A stretch of DNA of 12,376 bases from CAYHGV01 sp964356135 (GTDB lineage: Bacteria; Hydrothermota; Tepidihabitantia; CAYHGV01): contig CAYHGV010000087.1 of assembly GCA_964356135.1 (NCBI GenBank), positions 1 through 12,376 of the forward strand, in the 5' to 3' direction. The translations under genes and the position numbers were made by a program. The notes under the pieces were generated by a model, which saw nothing but the letters and a program-made list of their open reading frames with translations, had not been told where the DNA came from and ran no database searches. Every line of letters starts with the position of its first letter. Positions within the stretch are counted from its first letter, which is position 1. Of this stretch, positions 1-7,225 are shown one piece after another.

Positions 1-666
1 TAAGAAAGGATACGCCACTTTTTTCAAATTTCCACACCTTTTTATATTATCTCAGGGAATTGGGCGCTTGATACGATGGACTTTCTGGCTGACCCCGATA
101 CCACAGGACCCGGCGATGCCGGTCCTCAACATATAGCCGCTGGCAAGGTCAGGGGAGACGATACGATTCGTCTTTATATACCCGGTCCCTACAATACACT
201 GCATGAATATACTTATTCAAACGGTTTATGGAGAGACACAATAATCGAACAAGGACTGTGCGGAATACACCTCGTTATAGGGAATGGCCGAAACGATGGT
301 AAAGAACGACTTTATTCTGCTGCACACAACAAGGTTTTTGAACATAATTATTCTCTTGGAATTGAAGAAAGTAATCCGTTACCTTTTGACAAAGGCGAAC
401 TTCTGCAAGTTTTTCCTAACCCATCTGTTAAAGGTTTTTATATTCAATATGCTGTCCCATCTAAGAGCTCAATAGTTTTAGAGGTCTTCGATTCCTCTGG
501 CCGTAAAGTTCGAACTCTGCTCAATGACTGCAAAGATGAAGGAATTTACAAAATATACTGGAACGCTAAAACCAATTCAAAAGAATCATTAGGAGCTGGA
601 GTCTATTTCTGCAGAATGAGGGTTAAAGAACAAACTCTAATAAAAAAGATTCTTTTATTAAGGTAA
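1..666 (+). CDS. C-terminal part of a secreted beta-propeller protein with sorting domain (propeller A)
   Basis: This is the 3' end of a gene running in from the left. The uninterrupted frame has its first ATG at 76, but the propeller repeat continues upstream of it: frame 1 from base 25 encodes a blade ending in SGNW, and frame 3 (bases 3-23) supplies RKDTPLF, matching the start of a blade motif. The frames join if one T is dropped from the T6 run at 19-24, so ATG 76 is probably not the true start. Two further blades follow, with motifs GDDTIRLY...HEYTYSNGLW and GNGRNDGKERLY...VFEHNYS. After that comes a FlgD/Ig-like C-terminal domain with FPNPS, LEVFDSSGRKVRTL and AGVYFCRM, ending KKILLLR. 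That domain style is known from type-A C-terminal sorting signals, so export and surface attachment are likely. It is a paralog of the propeller at 2259-3761, whose last blades it matches in order. Hydrolase A starts 10 bases downstream, so the two are probably co-transcribed. Ligand unknown. Confidence 0.75.
19..24 (+). other. T6 run with apparent single-base frameshift
   Basis: Six consecutive T's sit where the propeller A reading changes from frame 3 to frame 1. With five T's the two frames fuse into one continuous blade, and the in-frame TAA at 1-3 becomes irrelevant. It could be a homopolymer sequencing error, a real inactivating mutation, or transcriptional slippage. Confidence 0.55.
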
Positions 667-676
667 GGAGGGGACA

Positions 677-2146
677 ATGAAAATATTAAAAATAAGTGCG
701 ACTCTGATTTCTATACTCTTATTTACCCGTGTTTCCGCTCAAAACGAATATTCGCCAATCGGCGTCTTCGGAGTATTTAGCGGCGAACCAATGCTGAGTT
801 CTTTCCCGAATAGTGAATGGAATAACTGGCAATCACAGTTTTGGGTTAATGAGGAATCCTGTTTGATTCATTTAGGTGGTAATTTTATGATAGGATGCAC
901 TCGGGGGAAAAATGGTATAAAGGGAGCCGAATCTAAACTAATTGAGATTGGTGACCGAAGAGGGTTGAAGTTGTGTGCCGAAGGCGACCCCAACTATTCA
1001 TCTAGGGCGGGCACCTATGATTACGACATGACTACGCTTACTTGGTTGCTCTACTATTTTCACGTTGTGGAAGACCCTTATCACAGAAAAGGCTACCATC
1101 ACCACTTTGATGATTCGATAATTAACGGATATACCTGGAAACAACGGATAGATAGCTGTCTCACGCATATGCGGGATACTTTTGCACTTCATAATGGATT
1201 TTACGGTTATTTTGTAGCTCATGAAACTCAGGGAATGTATTGCGACACCTGTTATCCAGCAATCGAATATATCTGTAACTGGATAAAAAACAACGACCCC
1301 ACCCACAAATCCTGGGTCTGTGGGAGTATGTATCCGGCAAATATTAAACCGTCGTTTTTTGATAGCGTAAAGTCCTTGGATGTAATAAGATTTGGTGATT
1401 ATCCATTTGTAGACTCAATTTCCCCTTCGCCAGATTCAGGTGTTCAAAAGGTTCTCACAAATCAAGTTTCCTATTACGATATAGCCGCCAATAGAATTAA
1501 GAATGCGAACAAGAATCGTACTAAACCCTTAGAATGGCATATCTATTTCCAAGACTGCAAACAATACTGGACCGATAAACTTATTCGTCGAAGACCAACC
1601 GCTAATGAAATACGAGCCGAGGCGTTCATCGCTTTATCTCGAGGAGCAAAAGGTCTTATATTTTATACATATCTTTCTGATATTCTACCAGCCCAGCCAA
1701 ATCCTAATGATAGTGATTATCAGCATGAAGGGCTTGTAGATTACTGGCGCGATCCTTACGCCAAGCCTAAATATACCAATGATACGACCTACTCTTCAGT
1801 AAAATGGATTAATCAAGACCTTCAGGTTCTCTGTCCGGTGTTTCGGACACTCGCATGGGATTCGGCGACTACAGTTCACCCTGCAAGCAGTTTTGATAGT
1901 TTACGCTACATCACCGTCTTTGAGGATGGCGGAACCGGCGGCAGCACGCCTTTCGATTCGTTATATTTTGAACTGGCAACCTATGTTGATGTAGCAGACA
2001 CGGATTATTTTTTAATCGTCAATCGCCAGACTCTACCGACCGATACGGTTTGGGTTTCGATTACGATTGGTGGTAAATACCAGGGAAAGAAAATCTGGGT
2101 GGTTGACCAGTTGACGAAAGAGATAATTTATGAAGCTGTTGCTTGA
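677..2146 (+). CDS. Exported TIM-barrel glycoside-hydrolase-like protein, C-terminally short (hydrolase A)
   Basis: 489 aa. ATG 677 has AGGAGG at 666-671 with a 5-base spacer. Residues 1-21 form a signal peptide (MKILKIS, a hydrophobic stretch, cleavage near VSAQ). The rest reads as a TIM barrel of the glycoside hydrolase superfamily: SPIGVFG opens the barrel, GFYGYFVAHE has E183 at the end of a strand where clan GH-A enzymes carry their acid/base, and RRRPTANEIR followed by LSRGAKGLIFYTY is a late barrel strand common in such proteins. A second catalytic carboxylate is not obvious. C62, C74, C189, C192 and C200 are shared with the paralog at 3774-7136. A beta region follows from about 395. 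The protein ends at DQLTKE plus seven unrelated residues, whereas the paralog continues for about 670 residues including a sorting domain. This one is therefore probably released or periplasmic rather than surface-attached. The stop overlaps the -35 box of the next cassette. Substrate unknown; hydrolase activity is inferred from fold only. Confidence 0.7.
   Translation: MKILKISATLISILLFTRVSAQNEYSPIGVFGVFSGEPMLSSFPNSEWNNWQSQFWVNEESCLIHLGGNFMIGCTRGKNGIKGAESKLIEIGDRRGLKLCAEGDPNYSSRAGTYDYDMTTLTWLLYYFHVVEDPYHRKGYHHHFDDSIINGYTWKQRIDSCLTHMRDTFALHNGFYGYFVAHETQGMYCDTCYPAIEYICNWIKNNDPTHKSWVCGSMYPANIKPSFFDSVKSLDVIRFGDYPFVDSISPSPDSGVQKVLTNQVSYYDIAANRIKNANKNRTKPLEWHIYFQDCKQYWTDKLIRRRPTANEIRAEAFIALSRGAKGLIFYTYLSDILPAQPNPNDSDYQHEGLVDYWRDPYAKPKYTNDTTYSSVKWINQDLQVLCPVFRTLAWDSATTVHPASSFDSLRYITVFEDGGTGGSTPFDSLYFELATYVDVADTDYFLIVNRQTLPTDTVWVSITIGGKYQGKKIWVVDQLTKEIIYEAVA
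1920..2001 (+). repeat. 82-base perfect repeat, copy 1 (in hydrolase A)
   Basis: Identical base for base to 4927-5008. It encodes EDGGTGGSTPFDSLYF and the residues after it. Protein identity continues past the right edge (DTDYFLIVNRQ) but synonymous differences begin at once, so the tract is sharply bounded at DNA level. Confidence 0.9.
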
Positions 2147-2170
2147 CAGAAGCAATAAGAATCCTATATT
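2143..2170 (+). promoter_or_regulatory. Sigma70-like promoter for the second cassette
   Basis: A perfect TTGACA at 2143-2148 is followed after 16 bases by TATATT at 2165-2170, one mismatch from TATAAT. It lies in the 112-base gap between hydrolase A and propeller B, on the correct strand, with the -35 box overlapping the hydrolase A stop (TGA 2144-2146). The start of transcription would fall near 2177. No other internal gap of the left block is long enough for a promoter. Confidence 0.6.
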
Positions 2171-2196
2171 TAAAGTTGAGGGTAAATCAATGAAAA

Positions 2197-2247
2197 GGTG
2201 TTTGGCTGAAAGTCAAAGCGCACCAATCAAAACCTGCCACACGGCAG
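2197..2247 (+). promoter_or_regulatory. Two-hairpin mRNA leader ahead of propeller B
   Basis: The predicted leader can form two hairpins. The first pairs GGTGT (2197-2201) with GCACC (2220-2224) and, inside it, TTGGC (2202-2206) with GTCAA (2212-2216), around loop TGAAA; each stem contains one G-U pair. The second is a perfect stem CTGCC (2234-2238) / GGCAG (2243-2247) with loop ACAC. It ends one base before the AGGAGG of propeller B, so it could affect ribosome access or mRNA stability. No known riboswitch is recognised. Confidence 0.4.
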
Positions 2248-2248
2248 A

Positions 2249-2254
2249 AGGAGG
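2249..2254 (+). promoter_or_regulatory. Ribosome binding site that sets the propeller B start
   Basis: AGGAGG lies 4 bases before ATG 2259. The same frame is open back to ATG 2130, but that start lies inside hydrolase A and upstream of the promoter, and would add 43 residues ahead of the signal peptide. ATG 2259 is preferred. Confidence 0.75.
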
Positions 2255-2258
2255 GGAG

Positions 2259-3761
2259 ATGTTTAAAACAACCCGACAACTAAAAAGAAGGTCTAAGATT
2301 TGGCTTGCCCCGTGGAATATCTATTCCACAGGGCTGGGACTAATCCTTTGGGCTTTCTTGGCAACCAACCTCTGGGCGGGGTGGCGGAGCGAGGTGATTT
2401 ACACCGGTTCTAATCAAATCTTCAATTTCGCAATCGGCGATGCGCGGAATGACGGCCATCCCAGGATATACGCACAAATGGCTAATTTAGGGTTGGTAGA
2501 ATTAGGTTATTTAGGAGAAGGTCAGTGGTCGTTTGATGTTATATATATCTTGCCCTCGCAATCGGCGGTAGGGTTTTCCCAAGCCAATAACGGTAATGAA
2601 CAATCCAACTTGGTTGTTGGACCGGGCCGAAATGATGGAGTGAATAGAATCTACCTCTGCCCTTATGACAGTGATTCCCTTTACGAATTTACCTATTCTA
2701 ATGGGAATTGGGTTAAGAGGAGCGAAAAAATACTTGAAGACCCTTCTACAGTGTTGTTACTCAAAATAGAGCAAGCACGAAACGATGATACATTCAGGGT
2801 AAACGCCTATAATTTTGACCAGCGCTACGCTCCTGATACCCTTTACGAACTCACCTGGCGAAACGGAAACTGGGATGTTTATAGAATACCCCTTCCTAAT
2901 GATGCTTCCGGTGGGTATTTTACCGAAGGTAAAGGAAGAAACGATGATACGATACGATTATACTTACGTTCATGGCCTTCCCCTTTAGAATTGACATATC
3001 GAGGAGAATGGTTTGTTGATACGCTACACTCCGTGCCCTATATTGAGCGGTATCTCCTGATGGCTAACGGACATAGCGATGGTCTAAATAGACTATATGG
3101 ACAAACTTTGGCTGTGGTCGATCTGGGTATGGATACCTTGACTTTTTATGAAATCGCTTATCAGAACGGGAAATGGGAAACAGAGATAGTAGACCAAATA
3201 ATTTCAGAAATCCCACCATATTACTCTCCAATGTCACTAGGCTCAGGCAAAAATGATGATACAATTCGACTTTATGTCCGTAGAGAAGGGAATATCTGGG
3301 AATATACTTATAGAAATTTATGGACTAAGGAAAAAGTCAGTTCGGATTCGCTTTCGGGGTACTTACTCTTGCATATAGGAAAAGGGAGAGGAGATGATAC
3401 GAACCGACTATATGTATATGAGAATGCCATCATCGAATTTTCCTATAGCCCTACTGGGATTGGAGAGAATAAAAAAGTTTCACAAAAAATAACACAACCG
3501 CTTCTTATTACCCCTAACACATCTTCTGGAGGGTTTAAAATTGAGTACGAAGTCTCAGAGGCTCCCGTCTCCTTAAGAATCTACGATGTGCAGGGAAGGG
3601 TAGTTCGGAAACTCGTAGAGGGCAGCAAAAACCAAGGGAGATACCAAATCTATTGGGATGGAAAGGACGATAAGGGAAACGATGTAGGAGAGGGTATCTT
3701 TTTCTGCCAGCTTAAAAGCGGAGGAAATACCCTCTCTAAAAAATTGATTCGCCTAAAATGA
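2259..3761 (+). CDS. Secreted seven-bladed beta-propeller protein with sorting domain (propeller B)
   Basis: 500 aa from ATG 2259. Basic N-terminus (MFKTTRQLKRR), then a hydrophobic signal segment at about 23-40 ending NLWA. Seven repeats follow, each opening with a G-x-G-R-N-D-D/G-x-x-R-I/L-Y motif at about 60, 121, 171, 224, 269, 328 and 374, and most ending in LYEFTY-x-NG-x-W. The first six have a closing Trp (W90, W151, W205, W251, W306, W355). The seventh lacks it, while mature-N-terminal GWRSEVIY provides W42, which suggests ring closure by the N-terminal strand. The Asp-rich turns recall FG-GAP/VCBS calcium loops, by resemblance only. Residues from about 412 form a FlgD/Ig-like C-terminal domain (LRIYDVQGRVVRKLV, YWDGKDDKG, KKLIRLK) as in type-A sorting signals. 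It is full length compared with propeller A. Hydrolase B begins 12 bases later. A carbohydrate- or protein-binding surface role is plausible; ligand unknown. Confidence 0.8.
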   Translation: MFKTTRQLKRRSKIWLAPWNIYSTGLGLILWAFLATNLWAGWRSEVIYTGSNQIFNFAIGDARNDGHPRIYAQMANLGLVELGYLGEGQWSFDVIYILPSQSAVGFSQANNGNEQSNLVVGPGRNDGVNRIYLCPYDSDSLYEFTYSNGNWVKRSEKILEDPSTVLLLKIEQARNDDTFRVNAYNFDQRYAPDTLYELTWRNGNWDVYRIPLPNDASGGYFTEGKGRNDDTIRLYLRSWPSPLELTYRGEWFVDTLHSVPYIERYLLMANGHSDGLNRLYGQTLAVVDLGMDTLTFYEIAYQNGKWETEIVDQIISEIPPYYSPMSLGSGKNDDTIRLYVRREGNIWEYTYRNLWTKEKVSSDSLSGYLLLHIGKGRGDDTNRLYVYENAIIEFSYSPTGIGENKKVSQKITQPLLITPNTSSGGFKIEYEVSEAPVSLRIYDVQGRVVRKLVEGSKNQGRYQIYWDGKDDKGNDVGEGIFFCQLKSGGNTLSKKLIRLK

Positions 3762-3762
3762 A

Positions 3763-3768
3763 AGGAGG
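3763..3768 (+). promoter_or_regulatory. Ribosome binding site that sets the hydrolase B start
   Basis: AGGAGG ends 5 bases before ATG 3774 but only 2 bases before ATG 3771. The other left-block genes use 4-5 base spacers, so 3774 is the better start. The two choices differ by one Met. Confidence 0.7.
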
Positions 3769-3773
3769 TCATG

Positions 3774-6700
3774 ATGAAAAAGTATAAAGCAATCGGTCTC
3801 TTGATATTTCTTGGAGCCGTCTGGCTCTCAGCCAAAGGCGAAGAGAGTTATTTCCCCATTGGTGTATTTGGAATAGGCCATAGGGGGAATGCGTCTTTGG
3901 TTCACGAAGAGTCCTGTTTTGTAAATCTGGGATTGAACTTTATGTTAGGGTGCACTCGAGGCGTGGGAACCAAGCAGGGGTGGTATGAGGATACGCTAAT
4001 GACCATCTGCGACGAAAATGATATGATGCTATGCGCTGGTAGTAATCCCGATGAAATTGATGATTTTTGGGAACAGCTTTGGCAGATATATTGGTCATTC
4101 GATATAACGGATCTATATCACCACTCCTGGACTAAGACGATCGGCGGTAAAACTTGGCAACAACGGGTTGACAGTTGCCTGACTTCGATGCGGAATCATT
4201 ACACTAGTCACCCGAGTTTCTTCGGGTATCTGGCTTTACATGAGAATAATATGAAGTGTGATACCTGTAATCAAGCCGCAGAATATATTTGCCAATGGAT
4301 TAAGCAAAATGATCCCAATCATAAATCTATGGCTGCCTTTTGTATTCCCTATATGGTTGATTCTACCTTTCCGTTTGGAGACCCAACCTGTTATAATCCT
4401 ACATTCTTTACCGATGTGCCCTCTCTCGATATCTTTTATAGTGCCTGCCATGGTATAGTAATTCCTGGTCCCGGAGGTACAAACGAGACCCAGGAGGTCT
4501 TTGATTATCATATCAAATACCATGAAAAATGCGACAGCGTTCTGAGAGGAAAACACACAAAATGGTTTGCTCATCTTTTCTGTTCTAAAGATTCGGTTAT
4601 AGGTGGTGGACTGCGTAGTAGAAGGCCTACTACCAATGAACTTCGTTGCATGACCTGGTTAGCATTGAGCCGTGGAGCCAAAGGAGTGGCCTATCGCGGT
4701 TATCTAACTTACCCCGAAGCGGGAAGACTCTTAGAAGGATTGGTGGATACTCTCCGACTGCCTTATGATATAACCAATCATCCTGACGACACCACCTATT
4801 CATCCTGGAAATGGGCGCATAAAGATTTCCGAACACTTGAACCGGTGCTTGCCAAAATTAATTTTGATACGGCTACTTCAATTTCACCCACCAAACCATT
4901 CGATAGTCTACGGTATATTACCGCCATTGAGGATGGCGGAACCGGCGGCAGCACGCCTTTCGATTCGTTATATTTTGAACTGGCAACCTATGTTGATGTA
5001 GCAGACACAGATTACTTTTTAATCGTTAACCGGCAGATCCTATCGACCGATACGGTTTTGCTTTCGGTCCAGATTAGTGATACTGCGCATCAAGGAGAAA
5101 AGCGTTGGGCGATTGACCAACTCACTAAAGAAGTTCTCGAGTTTCGTATTGGTGTTTCCAATCTTCTAATAAGAATTGCGCCGGGCGATGGTCGGTTGTT
5201 TAAAATTGCCGAAATACCTCCCTGGAATTCAAGCTTCGATAAGATGACCGCATTCAATAATGGACGACGATTGCTCTCGGTGCCAAGAAGGAGAGGTTGG
5301 ACCGATTTATACTGGAACCTCTATGTCCACGAGCTCTATTCAGATGGTGACAGCGTCTATTATACGACCAAACATCCCGGGCTCTATTACTGGACCGACC
5401 CGAAAGCAATAGGTGCTGGGATTTACCCTGCCCTTGCCGTCGGTCGGGGTATTGACTGTGGCGATACTTTGGGCTGGCAGATGGCGGCGTGCTGGATTCA
5501 AAAAGCAGAAAACATCTCAACACTCTACTATGCCTATTGTGACCAAAACGGTTGGCATAGCCCTACGTATCTGGGAGGTAGCAGCCTCAATATTTCTCCT
5601 CCTGCGATGGTCGTAGGGAGAAATTATAATGGAACTTCGGATTCGGTCCATATTACCTACAGCATTTATAATCAGAATGTGGATACGGTCTATTATAGAA
5701 TCTTTCCTCTCTCTAACCCTTCATCAGGACGGGGAACTTCTATTACTACCCTGAGTGATACTATCCCGCCGGTCATCGTAATCGGATTTACCCATGACCC
5801 AATGGGACAAATCATCTATAGCATTCCAGGTATTATGTGGGTAAGCGGCGGCGATATCTATGGTACGATTAGACTTGGTGGAAACTGGGTAGCTCCAGTG
5901 CGGGTATACGATTCACCTGACAACTCGGTTAAAAGCATTTCTGCCGATGTCCAGGGCGGGAACTGCTATGGGACCGGGGAAGAAGAGGATACGCTCACCA
6001 ACAAAGCAAAAATCCGCTGGGGATTCGGTTATGTGGACACTCTGCCAGGGAGATTTTTCGGCTGGGTGAGTCCGATCCAGACTGTCGATTCGCTCATAGG
6101 ACTTCCCTCGTATCCCCATATCAGTCGGGGTGTGGCCGTCACCTATCAGAACCCGGATTCAGAAGATGTCTTCCTACGCTTCGGGATGCTTTGGGACACT
6201 GTCTGGACCGAACGTCAGAACCTGAGTAACTCAGATACCTTTTCCTCCCGCTATCCCCACACGATGATCTATAGCTATGACGACACCCTTTCCGATAACA
6301 GCTATCTCAACGTCCTCACCATCTGGACCGAGGGCGATACTGCCAACAACCGTTACTGGATTGACAGTAAATTCGAGACCTTTTACCGACCACATTCAAT
6401 TTTATCAGCCCAAAAAGATCCCTTCGTCCTACCCTACTACTATCTTGAGCTCGGCAAAGAGTCATCAACACCATTCACCGCCTATCGCGATACCTTTGTA
6501 ACCGCCGAATCGTATGCCGCTGCTGATATCGGCTTAGACTCTCTCGTCTACTATCTCCCGTTTTTTGAGCAGAATTATAATTATGGTATGATGATAGAAC
6601 TTCCCTATCTTGCCGATAATACCATTATCTTAAAAACCGCTCAACTTGAAGACACCATCGAGCTTCATGGCAAAGGAATCTTAAAATACCATATCCCGCC

Positions 6701-7136
6701 CCATCGTCTTGCAATGCGCCGTGATGAACTCCGCATCAAATTGGAAAAGCTGTCCGGGCAACCGGTTGCCTGTTCTCGTATTCTTGTCTATCAGGCAGGG
6801 CTGAAGCCGGTCCAAAAGACTGCTGCCGGCGCCGAAGAACAACCCCTTAGTTTACCCGGTCGCTTCGCTCTTTATCAAAACTTCCCGAATCCGTTCAGGC
6901 AAACGACAACCATCAAATACCAGTTGCCGATAGAAACTCAGGTTAGTCTTAAGATTTATGATGTCACCGGCAGAGTAATCAGAAGACTGGTTGATGTCGA
7001 ACAGAAACCAGGTTATTATGCGGTTCACTGGGATGGAAGGGATGACCAAAACCGCAGACTCGCAACCGGAGTCTATTTCTACCGATTAGAAACAAAGGAA
7101 TATAAATCTACTAAGAAGGTAGTGCGATTGAGATAA
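3774..7136 (+). CDS. Large exported TIM-barrel hydrolase-like protein with beta-rich C-terminal half and sorting domain (hydrolase B)
   Basis: 1120 aa from ATG 3774 (or 1121 from 3771). Residues 1-21 are a signal peptide (MKKYKAIG, hydrophobic, WLSAKG). Residues about 25-390 are a TIM barrel paralogous to hydrolase A: FPIGVFG, EESC, FFGYLALHE with E157 as candidate acid/base, CDTC, then RSRRPTTNELR and LSRGAKGVAYRGY. A second catalytic carboxylate is not clear. A beta domain follows to about 480, including the 82-base tract identical to hydrolase A. Residues about 485-900 are rich in short beta repeats such as TLYYAYCDQNGW and VDTVYYRIF, resembling sialidase/BNR-type propellers. A further beta segment leads to a C-terminal FlgD/Ig-like sorting domain from about 1027 (YQNFPNPF, LKIYDVTGRVIRRLV, HWDGRDD, GVYFYRLE, KKVVRLR). 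Surface attachment through a T9SS-like route is inferred. It is co-transcribed with propeller B and may act on a glycan that the propeller binds; the substrate is unknown. Confidence 0.75.
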   Translation: MKKYKAIGLLIFLGAVWLSAKGEESYFPIGVFGIGHRGNASLVHEESCFVNLGLNFMLGCTRGVGTKQGWYEDTLMTICDENDMMLCAGSNPDEIDDFWEQLWQIYWSFDITDLYHHSWTKTIGGKTWQQRVDSCLTSMRNHYTSHPSFFGYLALHENNMKCDTCNQAAEYICQWIKQNDPNHKSMAAFCIPYMVDSTFPFGDPTCYNPTFFTDVPSLDIFYSACHGIVIPGPGGTNETQEVFDYHIKYHEKCDSVLRGKHTKWFAHLFCSKDSVIGGGLRSRRPTTNELRCMTWLALSRGAKGVAYRGYLTYPEAGRLLEGLVDTLRLPYDITNHPDDTTYSSWKWAHKDFRTLEPVLAKINFDTATSISPTKPFDSLRYITAIEDGGTGGSTPFDSLYFELATYVDVADTDYFLIVNRQILSTDTVLLSVQISDTAHQGEKRWAIDQLTKEVLEFRIGVSNLLIRIAPGDGRLFKIAEIPPWNSSFDKMTAFNNGRRLLSVPRRRGWTDLYWNLYVHELYSDGDSVYYTTKHPGLYYWTDPKAIGAGIYPALAVGRGIDCGDTLGWQMAACWIQKAENISTLYYAYCDQNGWHSPTYLGGSSLNISPPAMVVGRNYNGTSDSVHITYSIYNQNVDTVYYRIFPLSNPSSGRGTSITTLSDTIPPVIVIGFTHDPMGQIIYSIPGIMWVSGGDIYGTIRLGGNWVAPVRVYDSPDNSVKSISADVQGGNCYGTGEEEDTLTNKAKIRWGFGYVDTLPGRFFGWVSPIQTVDSLIGLPSYPHISRGVAVTYQNPDSEDVFLRFGMLWDTVWTERQNLSNSDTFSSRYPHTMIYSYDDTLSDNSYLNVLTIWTEGDTANNRYWIDSKFETFYRPHSILSAQKDPFVLPYYYLELGKESSTPFTAYRDTFVTAESYAAADIGLDSLVYYLPFFEQNYNYGMMIELPYLADNTIILKTAQLEDTIELHGKGILKYHIPPHRLAMRRDELRIKLEKLSGQPVACSRILVYQAGLKPVQKTAAGAEEQPLSLPGRFALYQNFPNPFRQTTTIKYQLPIETQVSLKIYDVTGRVIRRLVDVEQKPGYYAVHWDGRDDQNRRLATGVYFYRLETKEYKSTKKVVRLR
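4927..5008 (+). repeat. 82-base perfect repeat, copy 2 (in hydrolase B)
   Basis: Identical to 1920-2001 in hydrolase A, in the same reading frame and at the equivalent place in the protein. Flanking DNA on both sides is clearly diverged. Confidence 0.9.
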
Positions 7137-7192
7137 TTTAAGAATTAAATAGGTCAGCAACAAGTTTTTGCACTTTAGGCACGATAGAATAC

Positions 7193-7208
7193 GAGATCCG
7201 AAGACCTC
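7193..7208. terminator. Short hairpin between convergent gene blocks, possible terminator
   Basis: GAGATC (7193-7198) pairs with GACCTC (7203-7208). On the - strand this reads GAGGTC-TTCG-GATCTC, a 6-bp stem with one G-U pair closed by the very stable C(UUCG)G tetraloop. On the + strand a run of six T's (7222-7227) comes 13 bases after the stem, too far for a classic intrinsic terminator; on the - strand no T run follows. A role as a bidirectional end point is a guess from its place between two stops. The rest of the 89-base gap shows no other signal. Confidence 0.3.
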
Positions 7209-7225
7209 TGCCACCAATTACTTTT

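Noticed and set aside
998..1306. - strand open frame of 102 aa opposite hydrolase A
   Set aside because: It is antisense to a gene with a signal peptide, conserved paralog and ribosome binding site, and shows no domain of its own.
2130..2258. N-terminal extension of propeller B from ATG 2130
   Set aside because: It overlaps hydrolase A, lies upstream of the predicted promoter, has no ribosome binding site, and puts 43 polar residues before the signal peptide. ATG 2259 has AGGAGG and a proper signal peptide.
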